Source of the DNA: Tatumella sp. JGM91
GTDB lineage: Bacteria > Pseudomonadota > Gammaproteobacteria > Enterobacterales > Enterobacteriaceae
Length of the DNA stretch: 64,000 nucleotides
Direction of reading: 5' to 3'
Assembly: GCF_018257575.1 (NCBI RefSeq)
Contig: NZ_JAERJP010000004.1
Coordinates: 62,001-126,000 of the forward strand
Below, in pieces: positions 19,607 to 30,168 of the stretch. A program made the position numbers and the translations under genes. The stretch's first letter is position 1. Each line of letters opens with the position of its first letter. The notes under the pieces were generated by a model. That model did no database searches. It had not been told where the DNA came from and saw nothing but the letters and a program-made list of their open reading frames with translations.

Positions 19607-21658
19607 TTATTCCTCTGATGTCCTATTCTGCAACACAGGCGTCGCGGAGGTCTGTTGTTCCATAGCGGTAGCCTGTGCGGATTTTTTTGCTTTAGCGCGG
19701 GCAATGGCGGCGGCGACTGCGGCTTTACGCGGGTCTTCCGCCACGGCGTTATCTGCAGCGGTTTCTGGCGCTGCCGCAGCGGCGGGTGCCGTTTGTGCCT
19801 CTTTTCTGGCTTTAGCACGGGCAATGGCGGCGGCGACTGCGGCTTTACGCGGGTCTTCTGCCACAGCATTATCTGCAGCGGCTTCTGGCGCTGCCGCAGC
19901 GGCGGGTGCCGTTTGTGCTTCTTTTCTGGCTTTAGCGCGGGCAATGGCGGCCGCGACTGCGGCTTTACGCGGGTCTTCCGCCACGGCGTTATCTGCAGCG
20001 GCTTCTGGCGCTGCCGCAGCGGCGGGTGCCGCTTGTGCTTGCTTCCTGGCTCTGGCCTCAGCTTTACGTGTTTCACGTTGTGCTATGGCTGCCGCATTAT
20101 CAGGTACCGTCCCGGCCTGAACACGGACTTCTTCGCCGGCCGCTGCGGAGCGGGCTTTTACCCGCGCGATAGCCGCAGAAATTTCGCTTTGTTCGCTGGC
20201 TGAGACTCTGCGTTTCGCTTCAGCATGTTTTGCTTCACGAGCCTGTTTTTCCCGTTCAAGGCGCTGCTGACGGGCCTCGAAACGAGCTTTAGCTTCCGCT
20301 GTCCTGCGGGCTTCGAGATCAATCTGTAACAACTCTGCTTTTTCCTGACGATAATACTGCACCAGCGGAATATTACTCGGGCAGACATAGGCACAGGCAC
20401 CGCATTCGATACAATCATTCAGGTTATAGGCCCGGGCTTTTTCGTGATCTCCGCCCTGGCAATACCAGTACAGCTGTTGTGGCAACAGCCCGGCAGGGCA
20501 GGCATCAGCACAGGCACTGCAACGGATACAGGATTGTTCACTGTCATTGTTACCCATTTCTGCGATGGATGGTGCCAGTAAACAGTTGGTGATTTTCACC
20601 ATCGGGACATGCAGAGAGGGCAGTGTAAATCCCATCAGCGGGCCACCCATAATCACCATCGGCTGCGGGCTGGCAGTAAAACCGGCCTGTTGCAGCAGGT
20701 GGCTGACCGGGGTGCCGATTCGTCCCCAGACATTACGAGGTTGCGCCAGCGCTTCACCGGTCAGGGTGACGACCCGCTCAGTCAGTGGCTCACCATCAAT
20801 CACTGCCCGTTTTACGGCAAACGCGGTGCCGACGTTTTGCATCAGCACGCCAATATCGGCAGAACGCCCGCCATGAGGAACTTCCCGGCCGGTGAGTATC
20901 CTGGTCAGCTGTTTCGCACCGCCGGACGGGTATTTGGTCGGGATAACACGAATAATCAGGTCGTTATCGCCGGCTAATGCTTTTTTCAGGCTACGGATGG
21001 CCTCAGGTTTGTTATCTTCTATCCCGATAAGCACCTGATCTGCCTGTAACAGCCAGCGCAGGATCCTGCAGCCGGTCAGTACTTCCTGTGCATAGTCCTG
21101 CATCAGACGGTCATCGGCGGTAATATAGGGTTCACATTCAGCAGCGTTAATAATCAGAGTGTTAACGCCCTGTAATCCGCCATTAAGCTTAGTTGCTGTC
21201 GGGAATCCGGCGCCACCCAGCCCGGCCACCCCGGCATCATGGATAATACGGATAATTTCACGACGGTCATATTGCTGATAATCGGTCACGGTACGCCGTT
21301 CAATCCAGCGGTCTTCACCATCCGGCTGAATAAAAATACAGGGTTCAGACAGGCCGGAAGGGTGTGCCGTAATATGGGGCGCAATAGCTGTCACGGTCCC
21401 TGAACTGGGGGCATGTACCGGTAACATCCGGCCATGGCCAAAGGTCAGCGCTTGTCCGCGCAAGACGTGATCACCCGGTTGTACCAGCAGTTCACCTTCC
21501 TGGCCGAGATGCTGCTTTAACGGGATAATAAACTGTTCAGGTAAGGGTAAGCCCGCCAGCGGCGTGCCGTTAGACTGGGTCTTCATCTCCGGCGGATGGA
21601 TCCCCCCTTTAAAGTCCCAGATTTTATCGGTACGAAAACGAGAAAACAGATTAAGCAT
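19607..21658 (-). CDS. rsxC: Electron transport complex subunit RsxC
   Basis: A 683-aa peripheral subunit that accepts electrons from NADH in Rnf-type complexes. The N-terminal two thirds hold the FMN/NADH-binding region ([12 protein letters not shown] near 145-157) and two 4Fe-4S sites ([12 protein letters not shown] and [12 protein letters not shown]). From about residue 440 the chain becomes a charged, Ala-rich coiled-coil tail with three nearly identical 40-residue repeats. Tail length varies widely within enterobacteria. It overlaps rsxB by 8 bp. Confidence 0.95.
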   Translation of the reverse strand: MLNLFSRFRTDKIWDFKGGIHPPEMKTQSNGTPLAGLPLPEQFIIPLKQHLGQEGELLVQPGDHVLRGQALTFGHGRMLPVHAPSSGTVTAIAPHITAHPSGLSEPCIFIQPDGEDRWIERRTVTDYQQYDRREIIRIIHDAGVAGLGGAGFPTATKLNGGLQGVNTLIINAAECEPYITADDRLMQDYAQEVLTGCRILRWLLQADQVLIGIEDNKPEAIRSLKKALAGDNDLIIRVIPTKYPSGGAKQLTRILTGREVPHGGRSADIGVLMQNVGTAFAVKRAVIDGEPLTERVVTLTGEALAQPRNVWGRIGTPVSHLLQQAGFTASPQPMVIMGGPLMGFTLPSLHVPMVKITNCLLAPSIAEMGNNDSEQSCIRCSACADACPAGLLPQQLYWYCQGGDHEKARAYNLNDCIECGACAYVCPSNIPLVQYYRQEKAELLQIDLEARRTAEAKARFEARQQRLEREKQAREAKHAEAKRRVSASEQSEISAAIARVKARSAAAGEEVRVQAGTVPDNAAAIAQRETRKAEARARKQAQAAPAAAAAPEAAADNAVAEDPRKAAVAAAIARAKARKEAQTAPAAAAAPEAAADNAVAEDPRKAAVAAAIARAKARKEAQTAPAAAAAPETAADNAVAEDPRKAAVAAAIARAKAKKSAQATAMEQQTSATPVLQNRTSEE
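19691..20050. repeat. Three 120-bp tandem repeats in the rsxC tail
   Basis: Copies at 19691-19810, 19811-19930 and 19931-20050 differ at only a few bases. The period of 120 bp is divisible by three, so unit gain or loss keeps frame. Each unit encodes 40 residues containing [20 protein letters not shown]. Confidence 0.95.
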
Positions 21659-22229
21659 GATGTTCTACCGGAATAACACGGACAGGAATGGAATTTAAAT
21701 CCCATTTCCAGTTAGCAGTGGTGGTGGCTACCGGGCGCATTTCGATGCAATCGGTCGGGCAGGGGGCAACGCATAAATCACAGCCGGTACATAAATCCGT
21801 CAGTACGGTATGCATGGCGCGGGTCGAGCCGACAATCGCATCCACCGGACAGGCCTGAATACATTTAGTACAGCCAATACAGTTGGCTTCATCAATCCAT
21901 GCCACTTTGGCTTCCGGAGATTTTGCCGATTCATCACCGTCAATTGGCTGCGGATCAACATTCAGCAGTGCCGCCAGTTTCAGTATGGTCTGCTCACCGC
22001 CGGGTGCACATTTATTGATCATCTCTCCCTGGTTGCCGACCGCATCAGCATAAGGACGGCAGCCGGGATAACCACACTGTCCACACTGACTCTGGGGCAA
22101 CAGCTCATCAATCTGTTCAACGATAGGATCTTCTTCGACCCTGAAACGGCGTGAAGCATAGCCCAGCAGGGCACCAAACATTAATGCGAGAATACTCAGT
22201 GCAACAATAGCAATCCAAATCGCGGTCAT
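21651..22229 (-). CDS. rsxB: Electron transport complex subunit RsxB
   Basis: A 192-aa iron-sulfur subunit with an N-terminal membrane helix. A cysteine-rich CGQCGYPGC domain follows, then two ferredoxin 4Fe-4S sites ([12 protein letters not shown] and [12 protein letters not shown]). It passes electrons within the Rsx complex. It overlaps rsxA by 1 bp and rsxC by 8 bp. Confidence 0.96.
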   Translation of the reverse strand: MTAIWIAIVALSILALMFGALLGYASRRFRVEEDPIVEQIDELLPQSQCGQCGYPGCRPYADAVGNQGEMINKCAPGGEQTILKLAALLNVDPQPIDGDESAKSPEAKVAWIDEANCIGCTKCIQACPVDAIVGSTRAMHTVLTDLCTGCDLCVAPCPTDCIEMRPVATTTANWKWDLNSIPVRVIPVEHHA

Positions 22230-22810
22230 CAGAATTTCACCAGCCCGCTAAAGCCCATAAATGCCAGCGCCATCAGTCCGGCAGTGACCAGAGCGATGGA
22301 AGAACCTTTAAAGGGCGCCGGTACATTAGCCAGTACCAGACGTTCACGAATTCCGGCAAACAGCACCATTACCAGCGAAAAGCCGAGTGAGGCACTGAAT
22401 CCATACAATGCAGCCTGCAGAAACGTATGTTTCAGGTTAACACTGAGTAACGGCACACCCAGCACTGCACAGTTGGTGGTAATCAGCGGCAGGAAAATAC
22501 CCAGTAACCGGTATAAAGACGGACTGGTTTTGCGCACTACCATTTCGGTAAATTGCACAGTCACCGCAATTACCAGGATATATGCCATGGTACGCAGGTA
22601 GACCAAATCCAGCGGGACCAGGATCAGATGGTTCACCAGCCATGCGCAAATCGATGCCAGTGTGATAACAAATGTTGTCGCCAGACCCATCCCGATAGCG
22701 GTTTCCAGCTTTTTGGAAACACCCATAAAAGGGCAGAGGCCAAGAAACTTCACCAGCACAAAGTTATTTACTAATACTGTGCCAACAAAGAGTAATAGAT
22801 AGTCAGTCAT
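22229..22810 (-). CDS. rsxA: Electron transport complex subunit RsxA
   Basis: A 193-aa six-helix inner-membrane subunit, homologous to RsxE ([16 protein letters not shown] versus [13 protein letters not shown]), with inverted topology relative to it in the family. First gene of rsxABCDGE-nth, which lies on one strand without gaps over about 6 kb. The region upstream to add (about 190 bp) must hold the operon promoter. Confidence 0.96.
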   Translation of the reverse strand: MTDYLLLFVGTVLVNNFVLVKFLGLCPFMGVSKKLETAIGMGLATTFVITLASICAWLVNHLILVPLDLVYLRTMAYILVIAVTVQFTEMVVRKTSPSLYRLLGIFLPLITTNCAVLGVPLLSVNLKHTFLQAALYGFSASLGFSLVMVLFAGIRERLVLANVPAPFKGSSIALVTAGLMALAFMGFSGLVKF

Positions 22811-22955
22811 TGTCGTGCCATGGGGGTTGAAAGGTAAGTATTATCAGGGATTAGGAGGTGTATAACAACCATGTCGGTTTTTTTGTTAGCGGCTTTCGCA
22901 CTCAGAATTAAATTAGCAGTGATTAACCCCGCTGTTTATATGTGTATCAGGGCAG

Positions 22956-22982
22956 CCGGTCTGCGCCTTCGGCACAGACCGG
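22956..22982 (-). terminator. Hairpin downstream of add
   Basis: Stem CCGGTCTG / CAGACCGG, extendable inward by GCC/GGC with one mismatch, lies 16 bp past the add stop on the minus strand. No clear U-tract follows, so it may be a weak or Rho-assisted terminator. Confidence 0.4.
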
Positions 22983-22998
22983 AACCCTGTTTACATAC

Positions 22999-23997
22999 TC
23001 AGCCGGCCACTTTGTCACGTAAGGCCTGTTTTTCTGCCTGACTGAGGAACGCCATATACAGCCCATTTTCCTGTGCCTGGCGGATCTCTTCCGGGCTCAG
23101 CCCGGCGGCCGGTGCGGCCACCTGATACTCATGAGGCAGTTCGATACCCTGGACCGCAGGATCATCCGTATTCAGGCAGGCCATCACACCGTGTTGCAGG
23201 AAGCTTTTCAGGGGATGCTCCTGCAGTGACGCTACAGTACTGGTCTGGATATTCGAGGTCAGACAGGATTCAATACCGATGCCATACTCAGCCAGATAAT
23301 CCATCAGTGCCGGGTCTTGTATCGCTTTAACACCATGGCCGATACGCTCTGCCCCTAATTCACGGATAGCCTGCCAGATACTTTCCGGGCCAGCAGCTTC
23401 ACCGGCATGTACCGTCACCCGGAATCCGGCATCGCGCGCTTTGTTAAAGTGGCTCAGGAACTGACTGCCAGGGAAGCCCAGTTCATCTCCGGCCAGGTCA
23501 ACAGCGGTAATATGGTCCCGGTGGGCCAGTAAGCCTGCAAGCTCTTCGCGACAGGCCGCTTCGCCAAAGGTACGGCTCATAATACCTATCAGATTGACTT
23601 TTACATCAAACTGCTGGCATCCCTGACGTACCCCTTCAATCACTGCTTCGGTAACCCCGGCGACAGGCAACTGGTGGGTCATTGCCATATAGCCTGGTGA
23701 AAACCGTAATTCTGCATACTGTATCTTTGCGGCAGCAAGATCGGCGACATTCTCAAAAGCCACGCGGCGGCAGGCATCCAGAGATCCTAATACTTTGACT
23801 CCCCAGTCGAGTTTCTGCAGGAAACTGACCAAATCAGGTTGTGTGGACATCACCTGTACGTGGGGCAGCAGTGAGGATAAATCATTTGCCGGTAACGCAA
23901 GATTAAACTCCCGGCCGAGGTCAAGAATGGTCTGCGCACGGATATTGCCGTCGAGGTGCCGGTGGAGGTCAGTCAGGGGAAAAGTTGTATCGATCAT
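22999..23997 (-). CDS. add: Adenosine deaminase
   Basis: Zn-dependent deamination of adenosine and deoxyadenosine to inosines in purine salvage. The 332-aa reading from 23997 ([18 protein letters not shown]) matches E. coli Add (333 aa). Metal and catalytic residues lie in [25 protein letters not shown] and NTDDPAVQG. The longer in-frame N-terminus to 24060 is Phe/Tyr-rich and not homologous. It is a single gene between rsxA and an unknown divergent gene. Confidence 0.96.
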   Translation of the reverse strand: MIDTTFPLTDLHRHLDGNIRAQTILDLGREFNLALPANDLSSLLPHVQVMSTQPDLVSFLQKLDWGVKVLGSLDACRRVAFENVADLAAAKIQYAELRFSPGYMAMTHQLPVAGVTEAVIEGVRQGCQQFDVKVNLIGIMSRTFGEAACREELAGLLAHRDHITAVDLAGDELGFPGSQFLSHFNKARDAGFRVTVHAGEAAGPESIWQAIRELGAERIGHGVKAIQDPALMDYLAEYGIGIESCLTSNIQTSTVASLQEHPLKSFLQHGVMACLNTDDPAVQGIELPHEYQVAAPAAGLSPEEIRQAQENGLYMAFLSQAEKQALRDKVAG

Positions 23998-24228
23998 GGC
24001 GCACTCGCAAAAAAATGTAAAAAGTGCGTAATAGTATAAAAATATCCGGGGGTAAAACACCAGTAATTTACGCTCTGCCCGCGGGGGGGAAATGGTTACT
24101 GTAATGATAAGTATGCAGTTTTAATTAATAAGCCCCTTTTTATTACAGGGATATTTCGATTAGTATATTCGATTGAATGGACAAATGTTCCGCAATATGA
24201 TGTCTGAAGTCAATCGGGAGTCAGGAAA

Positions 24229-24477
24229 ATGTTAACAGATTATCTGCAAATTGAAGAAGGCGACCAGCTGAAACATGCTCAGATGGTTAAACTTAAAAAT
24301 CGTGGTCAGGAAGAAGTCAATCAGTGGATTATCGTCGGTAAAGATGGTCAGCAAAAAGGGACTGTTGATCTGTTTGATAAACTGAATTGCCGCCGCTCTT
24401 ACTCAGCCAGCTATCGTATTACTCAGCGTGACCAGCACGGACAGGTGGTTGTCGACAGACTGATGGATGTGCTCTGA
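24229..24477 (+). CDS. Unrecognised 82-aa protein
   Basis: I do not recognise this protein. It is hydrophilic, with no signal peptide or membrane segment and one cysteine (KLNCRRSYS). The middle (QWIIVGKDGQQKGTVDLFDK) and end (SASYRITQRDQHGQVVVD) suggest a small beta-rich domain. Support for a real gene: the start has CAGGAAA at good spacing, the composition is typical of neighbours, a strong terminator follows, and it occupies an otherwise empty gap between add and ydgA. Confidence 0.65.
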   Translation: MLTDYLQIEEGDQLKHAQMVKLKNRGQEEVNQWIIVGKDGQQKGTVDLFDKLNCRRSYSASYRITQRDQHGQVVVDRLMDVL

Positions 24478-24600
24478 CTGTGATAAAGTACGTTGATAGC
24501 ATGCCCCTGAACTGCTGATGCCGGAAGCTGAACTGCCGGCAACAGATATCAAGGTCTTCTGCCCGCAAGGCAATCCTTCTGAGGCTGTATTGCCTGTCAG

Positions 24601-24625
24601 CGAACCCGCCGGGTTCGTTTTTTTT
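24601..24625 (+). terminator. Terminator after the 82-aa gene
   Basis: Stem CGAACCC / GGGTTCG with a 3-nt loop followed by eight T. Confidence 0.85.
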
Positions 24626-24640
24626 GCCTGTACGGTGATC

Positions 24641-24672
24641 ATTAACGGCACTGTAAAAACAGTGCCGTTAAT
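24641..24672 (-). terminator. Long hairpin after ydgA
   Basis: Perfect 14-bp stem ATTAACGGCACTGT / ACAGTGCCGTTAAT with a 4-nt loop (T-rich on the minus strand), 11 bp beyond the ydgA stop. There is no U-tract after the stem, so it may protect the mRNA end rather than terminate. Confidence 0.45.
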
Positions 24673-24682
24673 GCATCGGGGG

Positions 24683-26176
24683 TTACTGCTGACCATCGCC
24701 CTGTAACAACGGAACGTATTGCTGAATAAACTGCTCAAGGGGGATGTTGTCACCATTAATGGTCACGTCACCCTGGCCGTAATGCAATTCGGTCACAATG
24801 TCCTGATCTTTGACTTTCGTCAGACGGAACATTTCCCCCATCGCCGCCAGACCTTTAATTTGCTGCTCCGCCGATTGTTGCGCCGCCGCCGCCGTATACC
24901 CCTGAGTTTCACCGAGCACTGTCACTAACTGCTGTGCCATTGGCATGTTAATTGACAGGGAAGCATTGAGGTTTTTCATATAACGGTCGGTCAGCTGAGA
25001 CAGTGACTGGGGAGCCACTGTGTTGGCGGCCGGATCATTAAAGTCTGCCTGCAGGCTGAAATGGCTTTCACCCCGGTTATTCTTCAACGACAGGGAATCT
25101 ATCGACACTACCGGCGCACCTTTCAGCAGTAACGGCAAGTTTTGCAAAACAGCAGCATTCACCGATTGCTGCATCTCCTGAGGATCCTGCTGACTGCCGG
25201 CAGCAATCGCCGACAGATTCTCCTGAACCACCTGGTTATAATTATCATAAAACTGTTTTACTGACCGGGTGTCAAAATTACTCAGGGTGATGGACAGGGC
25301 GGCACTCCCCAGAGACTGTTGTCGCAGGGACAGGTCATCGATGGTGTAGTTGATTTTACCGCCGGTTTTCCCCTGTTTATCGTTAAAGTGACTATTGAGA
25401 TCAGCCCCTTTAATCGCCAGAGCCGGTTGTGAATCCACTTTAGTCTCAAGTGACGATAAGCTGAGTTTCTGAGATCCCAGCCGCAGCCCTTCATCGCTCA
25501 GATAGCTGGTGCCGGAAAGGTTCAGGCCGCTGAGCGCGATGTTTACCGGTAATTTACTGTCATTTTTAAAGCTGAGCAGCAAGTCGCCAATTTCAGCACT
25601 GAAACTGATGTGATTCTGCTGGCTGTCTGCCGCGATATCAAATACAGATGCCTGGCTGGTCGCTTTGCCGCTGTCATCTGCATACTGTAGTGGCAGCACA
25701 TTGATCCGGGTATCGGTGGCCATTGTGTAACTCAGACGTGTATCGGCGGTAACCGGAGACTGGCCGCCAGACAAGCTGAATAATCCTTTCAGTTGATCAT
25801 TACTGACCAGTTCTGAATGCACGGAAGCTGCAGCCGGGATCAGATTAAAACGTTTCAGTTGCGACAGGGGGAAAGGGCCGTGATCGATAGTTTCATTCAG
25901 TATAATTTGCTTGCCCGGTGGCAGGAAACTGCTGTCAGTCGCCCCGGCGGAGCTTTGTAATACCAGTTGCAGATGTGAACTGAACACACCGCGCTGATAA
26001 TTCTGTTTGGTCAGCTGCAGATGGCTGTCAGGAAAATTTGTGGCAATTTGCTGATTCGCCCGGGTGATAAGCTGGTCAATATCAGATTCAGTTTTCTTAC
26101 CTGTGAACCATGACGCGCCGGTCCAGACCACACCCAGTGCAATTACTACACCCAGGGCAACATTCGTTTTCTTCAT
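24683..26176 (-). CDS. ydgA: DUF945 family protein YdgA
   Basis: A 497-aa envelope protein (E. coli YdgA 502 aa) with an N-terminal membrane anchor (about 6-24, MKKTNVALGVVIALGVVWTG) and a long periplasmic part rich in beta structure. The family resembles AsmA/translocase-type lipid-handling proteins only loosely; its function is not established. The C-terminal YGQGDVTINGDNIPLEQF is well conserved. It faces fumC divergently. Confidence 0.88.
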   Translation of the reverse strand: MKKTNVALGVVIALGVVWTGASWFTGKKTESDIDQLITRANQQIATNFPDSHLQLTKQNYQRGVFSSHLQLVLQSSAGATDSSFLPPGKQIILNETIDHGPFPLSQLKRFNLIPAAASVHSELVSNDQLKGLFSLSGGQSPVTADTRLSYTMATDTRINVLPLQYADDSGKATSQASVFDIAADSQQNHISFSAEIGDLLLSFKNDSKLPVNIALSGLNLSGTSYLSDEGLRLGSQKLSLSSLETKVDSQPALAIKGADLNSHFNDKQGKTGGKINYTIDDLSLRQQSLGSAALSITLSNFDTRSVKQFYDNYNQVVQENLSAIAAGSQQDPQEMQQSVNAAVLQNLPLLLKGAPVVSIDSLSLKNNRGESHFSLQADFNDPAANTVAPQSLSQLTDRYMKNLNASLSINMPMAQQLVTVLGETQGYTAAAAQQSAEQQIKGLAAMGEMFRLTKVKDQDIVTELHYGQGDVTINGDNIPLEQFIQQYVPLLQGDGQQ

Positions 26177-26573
26177 CAGTGAGTTGTCCTTTTATCTCTT
26201 ATATCCGGCCGCTAACGGCAGTGAAAGCCACAGACCATGTGCCGTAGCCCGGTCCGTATCTGCGACTTTGCTGTATCCCGATAGCCTGATGCCGGCATAT
26301 GTGCGGGAAAATGGTTAATCCCTTCAGAAGATAGCACTGTTTCCACAATAATCCGATCACAAGATAGGTATCAGGGGGCATCAGTTGTACAGATAAGCCG
26401 CAATTGTGTAAAAAACCAGATTTATCGCATCCCGCAGCAGAAAATACCAAAATAACCACCGGATCATCACAGGCAGCGGAAAATGTTAAAATGTTGTATA
26501 TTTTTTCTTCCGGCAGGAAAAGAAACTGGTCGCCTGTCCGCCGGTAAATCATGTCAGTCATCAGGAGAAAATA
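26177..26573. other. Intergenic region between ydgA and fumC
   Basis: About 400 bp between divergent genes. It should hold both promoters. I see no supported gene; the minus-strand open frame here extends through the fumC start and is not credible. A SoxS or Fur site could not be identified by eye. Confidence 0.5.
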
Positions 26574-27977
26574 ATGACAGTTCATCGTACTGAGAAAGAT
26601 TCCATGGGGCCGGTTGACGTACCGGCAGACAGACTCTGGGGAGCACAGACTCAGCGTTCGCTGGAGCATTTCCGTATCTCTGTCGAGAAAATGCCGACAG
26701 GACTGATCAATGCACTCGCTATGACCAAACGCGCAGCGGCAGTGGTAAACCGGCAGCTACAGCTACTGCCGGAAGATCGCAGCCATGCCATTATCCGTGC
26801 GGCTGATGAAGTGCTGGAAGGCAGGCACCTGCAGGAGTTCCCGCTGGCAGTCTGGCAGACCGGTTCCGGTACCCAGACCAATATGAATATGAATGAAGTG
26901 CTGGCTAACCGCGCCAGTGAAATTCTCGGCGGGGAACGGGGTATGCAGCGGCTGATTCATCCGAATGATGATGTCAACAAAAGTCAGAGCTCTAATGATG
27001 TTTTTCCGACCGCTATGCACGTTGCTGCTCTGATAGCTGTACGCCAGCAACTGCTGCCGCAACTGGCAGGCCTGACCCGTGTACTGGCGGAAAAATCAGA
27101 GCAGTTTCAGGATATTGTCAAAATCGGCCGCACCCACCTGCAGGATGCCACTCCCTTAACCCTCGGCCAGGAAATCTCCGGCTGGGTGGCCATGCTACAG
27201 CATAACCGGCGCCATCTGGAATATAGCCTCCCCCATATTGCTGAGCTGGCGCTGGGCGGGACGGCCGTCGGCACCGGACTCAATACTCATCCTGAATATG
27301 CGGTACGGGTGGCTGCCGTGCTGGCGGAATATACGGGGCTGCCCTTTGTTACTGCACCCAATAAATTCGAATCTCTCGCCAGTTGTGATGCATTAGTCCA
27401 CTTACACGGTTCCCTGAAAGGGCTGGCGGCGTCACTGATGAAGATAGCTAATGATGTTCGCTGGCTGGCTTCCGGACCCCGTTGCGGTATTGGCGAATTA
27501 TCGATTCCGGAAAATGAGCCGGGCAGCTCCATTATGCCGGGCAAAGTCAATCCGACTCAGTGTGAAGCCCTGACCATGCTGTGTTGTCAGGTCATGGGAA
27601 ATGATGTTGCGGTTAATATCGGCGGGGCTTCCGGGAATTTTGAGCTGAATGTATACCGGCCGATGATTATCAATAACGTCCTGCAATCCGTCCGGCTGCT
27701 GGCTGACGGGATGGACAGTTTTAACCGGCATTGTGCGGCAGGCATTGAGCCTGACCGTGCTCGTATCAGCCAGTTACTGAATGACTCGCTGATGCTGGTC
27801 ACGGCGCTGAACACGCATATCGGCTACGACAAGGCTGCCGAAATTGCTAAAACAGCCCACAAACAGGGGCTGACATTGAAAGCCGCGGCATTACAGCTGG
27901 GGTATTTGTCTGAAGAACAGTTTGACCGCTGGGTTCGTCCTGAAGATATGGTCAGCAGTATGAAACAGTCATCCTGA
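26574..27977 (+). CDS. fumC: Fumarase C (class II fumarate hydratase)
   Basis: Oxygen-stable, iron-free fumarate hydratase of the TCA cycle; 467 aa, the same as E. coli. The signature [15 protein letters not shown] (about 317-331) is intact, with the active-site [14 protein letters not shown] and [20 protein letters not shown] precedes the ATG. In E. coli fumA lies directly upstream; it is absent here, so FumC stands alone in this locus. Confidence 0.97.
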   Translation: MTVHRTEKDSMGPVDVPADRLWGAQTQRSLEHFRISVEKMPTGLINALAMTKRAAAVVNRQLQLLPEDRSHAIIRAADEVLEGRHLQEFPLAVWQTGSGTQTNMNMNEVLANRASEILGGERGMQRLIHPNDDVNKSQSSNDVFPTAMHVAALIAVRQQLLPQLAGLTRVLAEKSEQFQDIVKIGRTHLQDATPLTLGQEISGWVAMLQHNRRHLEYSLPHIAELALGGTAVGTGLNTHPEYAVRVAAVLAEYTGLPFVTAPNKFESLASCDALVHLHGSLKGLAASLMKIANDVRWLASGPRCGIGELSIPENEPGSSIMPGKVNPTQCEALTMLCCQVMGNDVAVNIGGASGNFELNVYRPMIINNVLQSVRLLADGMDSFNRHCAAGIEPDRARISQLLNDSLMLVTALNTHIGYDKAAEIAKTAHKQGLTLKAAALQLGYLSEEQFDRWVRPEDMVSSMKQSS

Positions 27978-27989
27978 TAAAACTCTCTT

Positions 27990-28916
27990 TCAGGGATTAT
28001 CGCTGGCCTGCCACAACCATAACCGCGGAATTAATAACGTCATCGGTTGTGCCGCGGGTTTATAGCGGTGATTAATCGCCTGCTGGTCATAGTTTGTTAA
28101 TTCACCGATTACCGGCACATTGTGGTCAGGGCAGCAAAAAATCAGGGGGGTCGGGCAGGGCAGCTGACGCTGTTGCTTCTTCTGCCGATCCCAGAGACGG
28201 GCCACAGGCTGTACTTTTACCGGACGCTTTATTTTCAGCCGGGCATCCGCGGGCAGAGCGGCAACCAATTCCAGTTCAGCAGCCACTTTCTCTGCCCACT
28301 GCTCGCGGGTCCAGGGCGCTTTAGCCCTGCCAGCACTGAGGCTTTTTTCCAGCTGCTGGCAAATCTCATCGCGACTGACATTCCTGATAATATGTTTATT
28401 GGCCCAGCCGAAATGTACAGAGGCCGGGGCCGGCAGCAGGGTGACGGAACGGTAGGCGTTAAGGGTAATCAGCCCCGGAAAGTGCTGGTGGACAAACGGG
28501 AAACGTGCTTCTGAAGACAGACCTGAATCACGGGTAATCAGTTGCTCCAGTAGTAATTTCAGCTGGTTAATCCCGTCGGTCTGCTGTTGTAACTGCTCAA
28601 AGGCAGCCCGATCCGTTTTAAAACAGAGTGCCCCGGGCAGTCTGACCGCCGCGCGGGTACTGACGTTTTCTGACTGTTGCTGCATAAACAAACGTTGTAA
28701 ATGTCCGAGTGCCATCTCCCGGGCGGTCTGCCCGGTGAATTGCTGTACGGAGATAGTTTCTGTTGCATTCTGCTCATCACCTTTCATCACCGGTGGCAGA
28801 GAAAATACTCTTGCCGCCAGCAGCGGTAACTGCTGCAAAGTATCCGCGAGTTGCCGCAACTGATGTTCCATCAGATTAATGCATTCCCGCATTTCAGACA
28901 CCAGAGTGTAACGCAT
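27990..28916 (-). CDS. tus: Tus, DNA replication terminus site-binding protein
   Basis: A 308-aa monomeric protein (E. coli 309) that binds Ter sites and blocks DnaB helicase from one side. The strongly conserved LPGLITLNAYR, FGWANKHIIRN, LKIKRPVKVQPVARLW and HRYKPAAQPMTLLIPRL segments cover the DNA-binding beta strands and the C-terminus. A Ter site lies 26 bp upstream of the start, as TerB does in E. coli, where Tus represses its own gene. It converges on fumC with a 12-bp gap. Confidence 0.96.
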   Translation of the reverse strand: MRYTLVSEMRECINLMEHQLRQLADTLQQLPLLAARVFSLPPVMKGDEQNATETISVQQFTGQTAREMALGHLQRLFMQQQSENVSTRAAVRLPGALCFKTDRAAFEQLQQQTDGINQLKLLLEQLITRDSGLSSEARFPFVHQHFPGLITLNAYRSVTLLPAPASVHFGWANKHIIRNVSRDEICQQLEKSLSAGRAKAPWTREQWAEKVAAELELVAALPADARLKIKRPVKVQPVARLWDRQKKQQRQLPCPTPLIFCCPDHNVPVIGELTNYDQQAINHRYKPAAQPMTLLIPRLWLWQASDNP

Positions 28917-28941
28917 AGTATTGATTCCGTGATGAAGGCTA

Positions 28942-28964
28942 TATTAGTTACAACATACTTCATA
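28942..28964 (-). other. Ter replication fork-arrest site
   Basis: The minus strand reads AGTATGTTGTAACTAA, the core of E. coli TerB. The end with the conserved C:G pair (position 6) points to higher coordinates. Forks arriving from the right should be stopped and those from the left should pass. It lies in the tus promoter region, consistent with autorepression. Confidence 0.92.
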
Positions 28965-29132
28965 TTTCCGATAAATGCCAGAGGCAGCACCGTCGCTGGC
29001 CGGTTTTCACCAGCAAAGGGCGAAGGGAAAAGGGCAGGGGCAGTCTCAGGGAAAGTTATCGGCGTTTTCACCCCGCGGTAATCACTTTATACTGTGCCCG
29101 TTTCTGAGACAGGGGTCTGACCGGGTGTAACT

Positions 29133-30062
29133 ATGAATACAGCAGTAATGTGCTTTGATATTGGCGGCTCTTTTATTAAAAGTGCCGTAATGATGCCGGA
29201 TGATCAGCTACAGACCATTGGCAGTTTACCGGTGCCGGCGCGGGACTGGCCGGCATTATGCGCGGCACTACAGCAGTTACTGGCACAGGCTGCACCGTTA
29301 CTGAGCCGCGGATCACCGGTTGCCATTTCGGCCGCCGGGGTAGTCGACCAGCAGGCTGATACGATCCTTGCAGGTAATCTTCCTGCCTTTAACGGTCACC
29401 GGGTAGCACAAGAGCTATCGTCGATTTTTCAGCGTCCGGTCGTGACAGGCAACGACGCCGATTGTTTTACCCTGGCGGAAGCAATACAGGGCAGCGCCAG
29501 AGACGCTGAAATGGTACTGGGCATTATTCTTGGCAGTGGTGTCGGCGGCGGACTGGTGTACCGGCAACAGATTATACGGGGGGCAGGCGGACTGACCGGA
29601 GAGTGGGGACATGGTCCGGTGACCCGCACGGAATTCCGTTACGGGGGGAAAACTCTTCACCTGCCCAGGTTACCGTGTGGCTGCGGGCAGCAGGGGTGCC
29701 TCGACACCCTTGGCGCTGCCCGCGGGCTGGAACGAATTTATGCCCACTGCTTTATGGACGCAGCAGACAGCCGTACCATTATTGACGACTGGCACCGGCA
29801 GGAACCCCGGGCTATGCAGACAGTATATCTCTGGTCGCAGCTGGTCAGCGAAGTATTATCGGTGGTGATTAATACCCTCGGTCCGGGAAAAGTGGTTGCC
29901 GGGGGCGGACTGGCATCGGACAGGGCATTAATTGAACTACTGGATCGCGAAGTCAGGGCCAGAATCCTGCGCAGCGGTGATCAGCCGCTAATCGTCCCGG
30001 CCAGCCTCCATCAGCAGGGCGGGTTACTGGGTGCCGCCATGCTGGGCCGCCGTCTGACTTAA
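29133..30062 (+). CDS. ROK-family sugar kinase, NagK-like
   Basis: A 309-aa ROK protein without an N-terminal helix-turn-helix, so a kinase rather than a Mlc/NagC-type repressor. The ATP motif CFDIGGSFIK (8-17), NDADCFTLAEA, LGSGVGGGLVY and the zinc motif CGCGQQGC are present, with a HGP-type substrate loop GEWGHGPV. Closest in layout to N-acetylglucosamine kinase, but ROK kinases for ManNAc, allose or fructose share these motifs, so the sugar is undecided. It is followed by a strong terminator. Confidence 0.85.
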   Translation: MNTAVMCFDIGGSFIKSAVMMPDDQLQTIGSLPVPARDWPALCAALQQLLAQAAPLLSRGSPVAISAAGVVDQQADTILAGNLPAFNGHRVAQELSSIFQRPVVTGNDADCFTLAEAIQGSARDAEMVLGIILGSGVGGGLVYRQQIIRGAGGLTGEWGHGPVTRTEFRYGGKTLHLPRLPCGCGQQGCLDTLGAARGLERIYAHCFMDAADSRTIIDDWHRQEPRAMQTVYLWSQLVSEVLSVVINTLGPGKVVAGGGLASDRALIELLDREVRARILRSGDQPLIVPASLHQQGGLLGAAMLGRRLT

Positions 30063-30079
30063 AGTTCTGTGCGGTGTGG

Positions 30080-30112
30080 CCCCGGGCTGGCTTCTCAGTC
30101 CGGGGTTTTTTT
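30080..30112 (+). terminator. Terminator after the ROK gene
   Basis: Stem CCCCGGGCTG / CAGTCCGGGG with one mismatch and a 6-nt loop, followed by seven T. Confidence 0.88.
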
Positions 30113-30168
30113 GTTAGGATCCACATGCCATTCAGGCTTATTACCTTCCCTTTCCCAGAGGAACATAA

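Noticed and set aside
19543-20203. Long open frames on both strands over the rsxC tail (Lys/Pro-rich and Cys/Gly-rich translations)
   Set aside because: They are shadows of the 120-bp GC-rich repeat, which stays open in several frames. RsxC is the real product.
26199-26669. Minus-strand 156-codon frame between ydgA and fumC
   Set aside because: It overlaps the fumC start and the divergent promoter region, and resembles no protein known to me.
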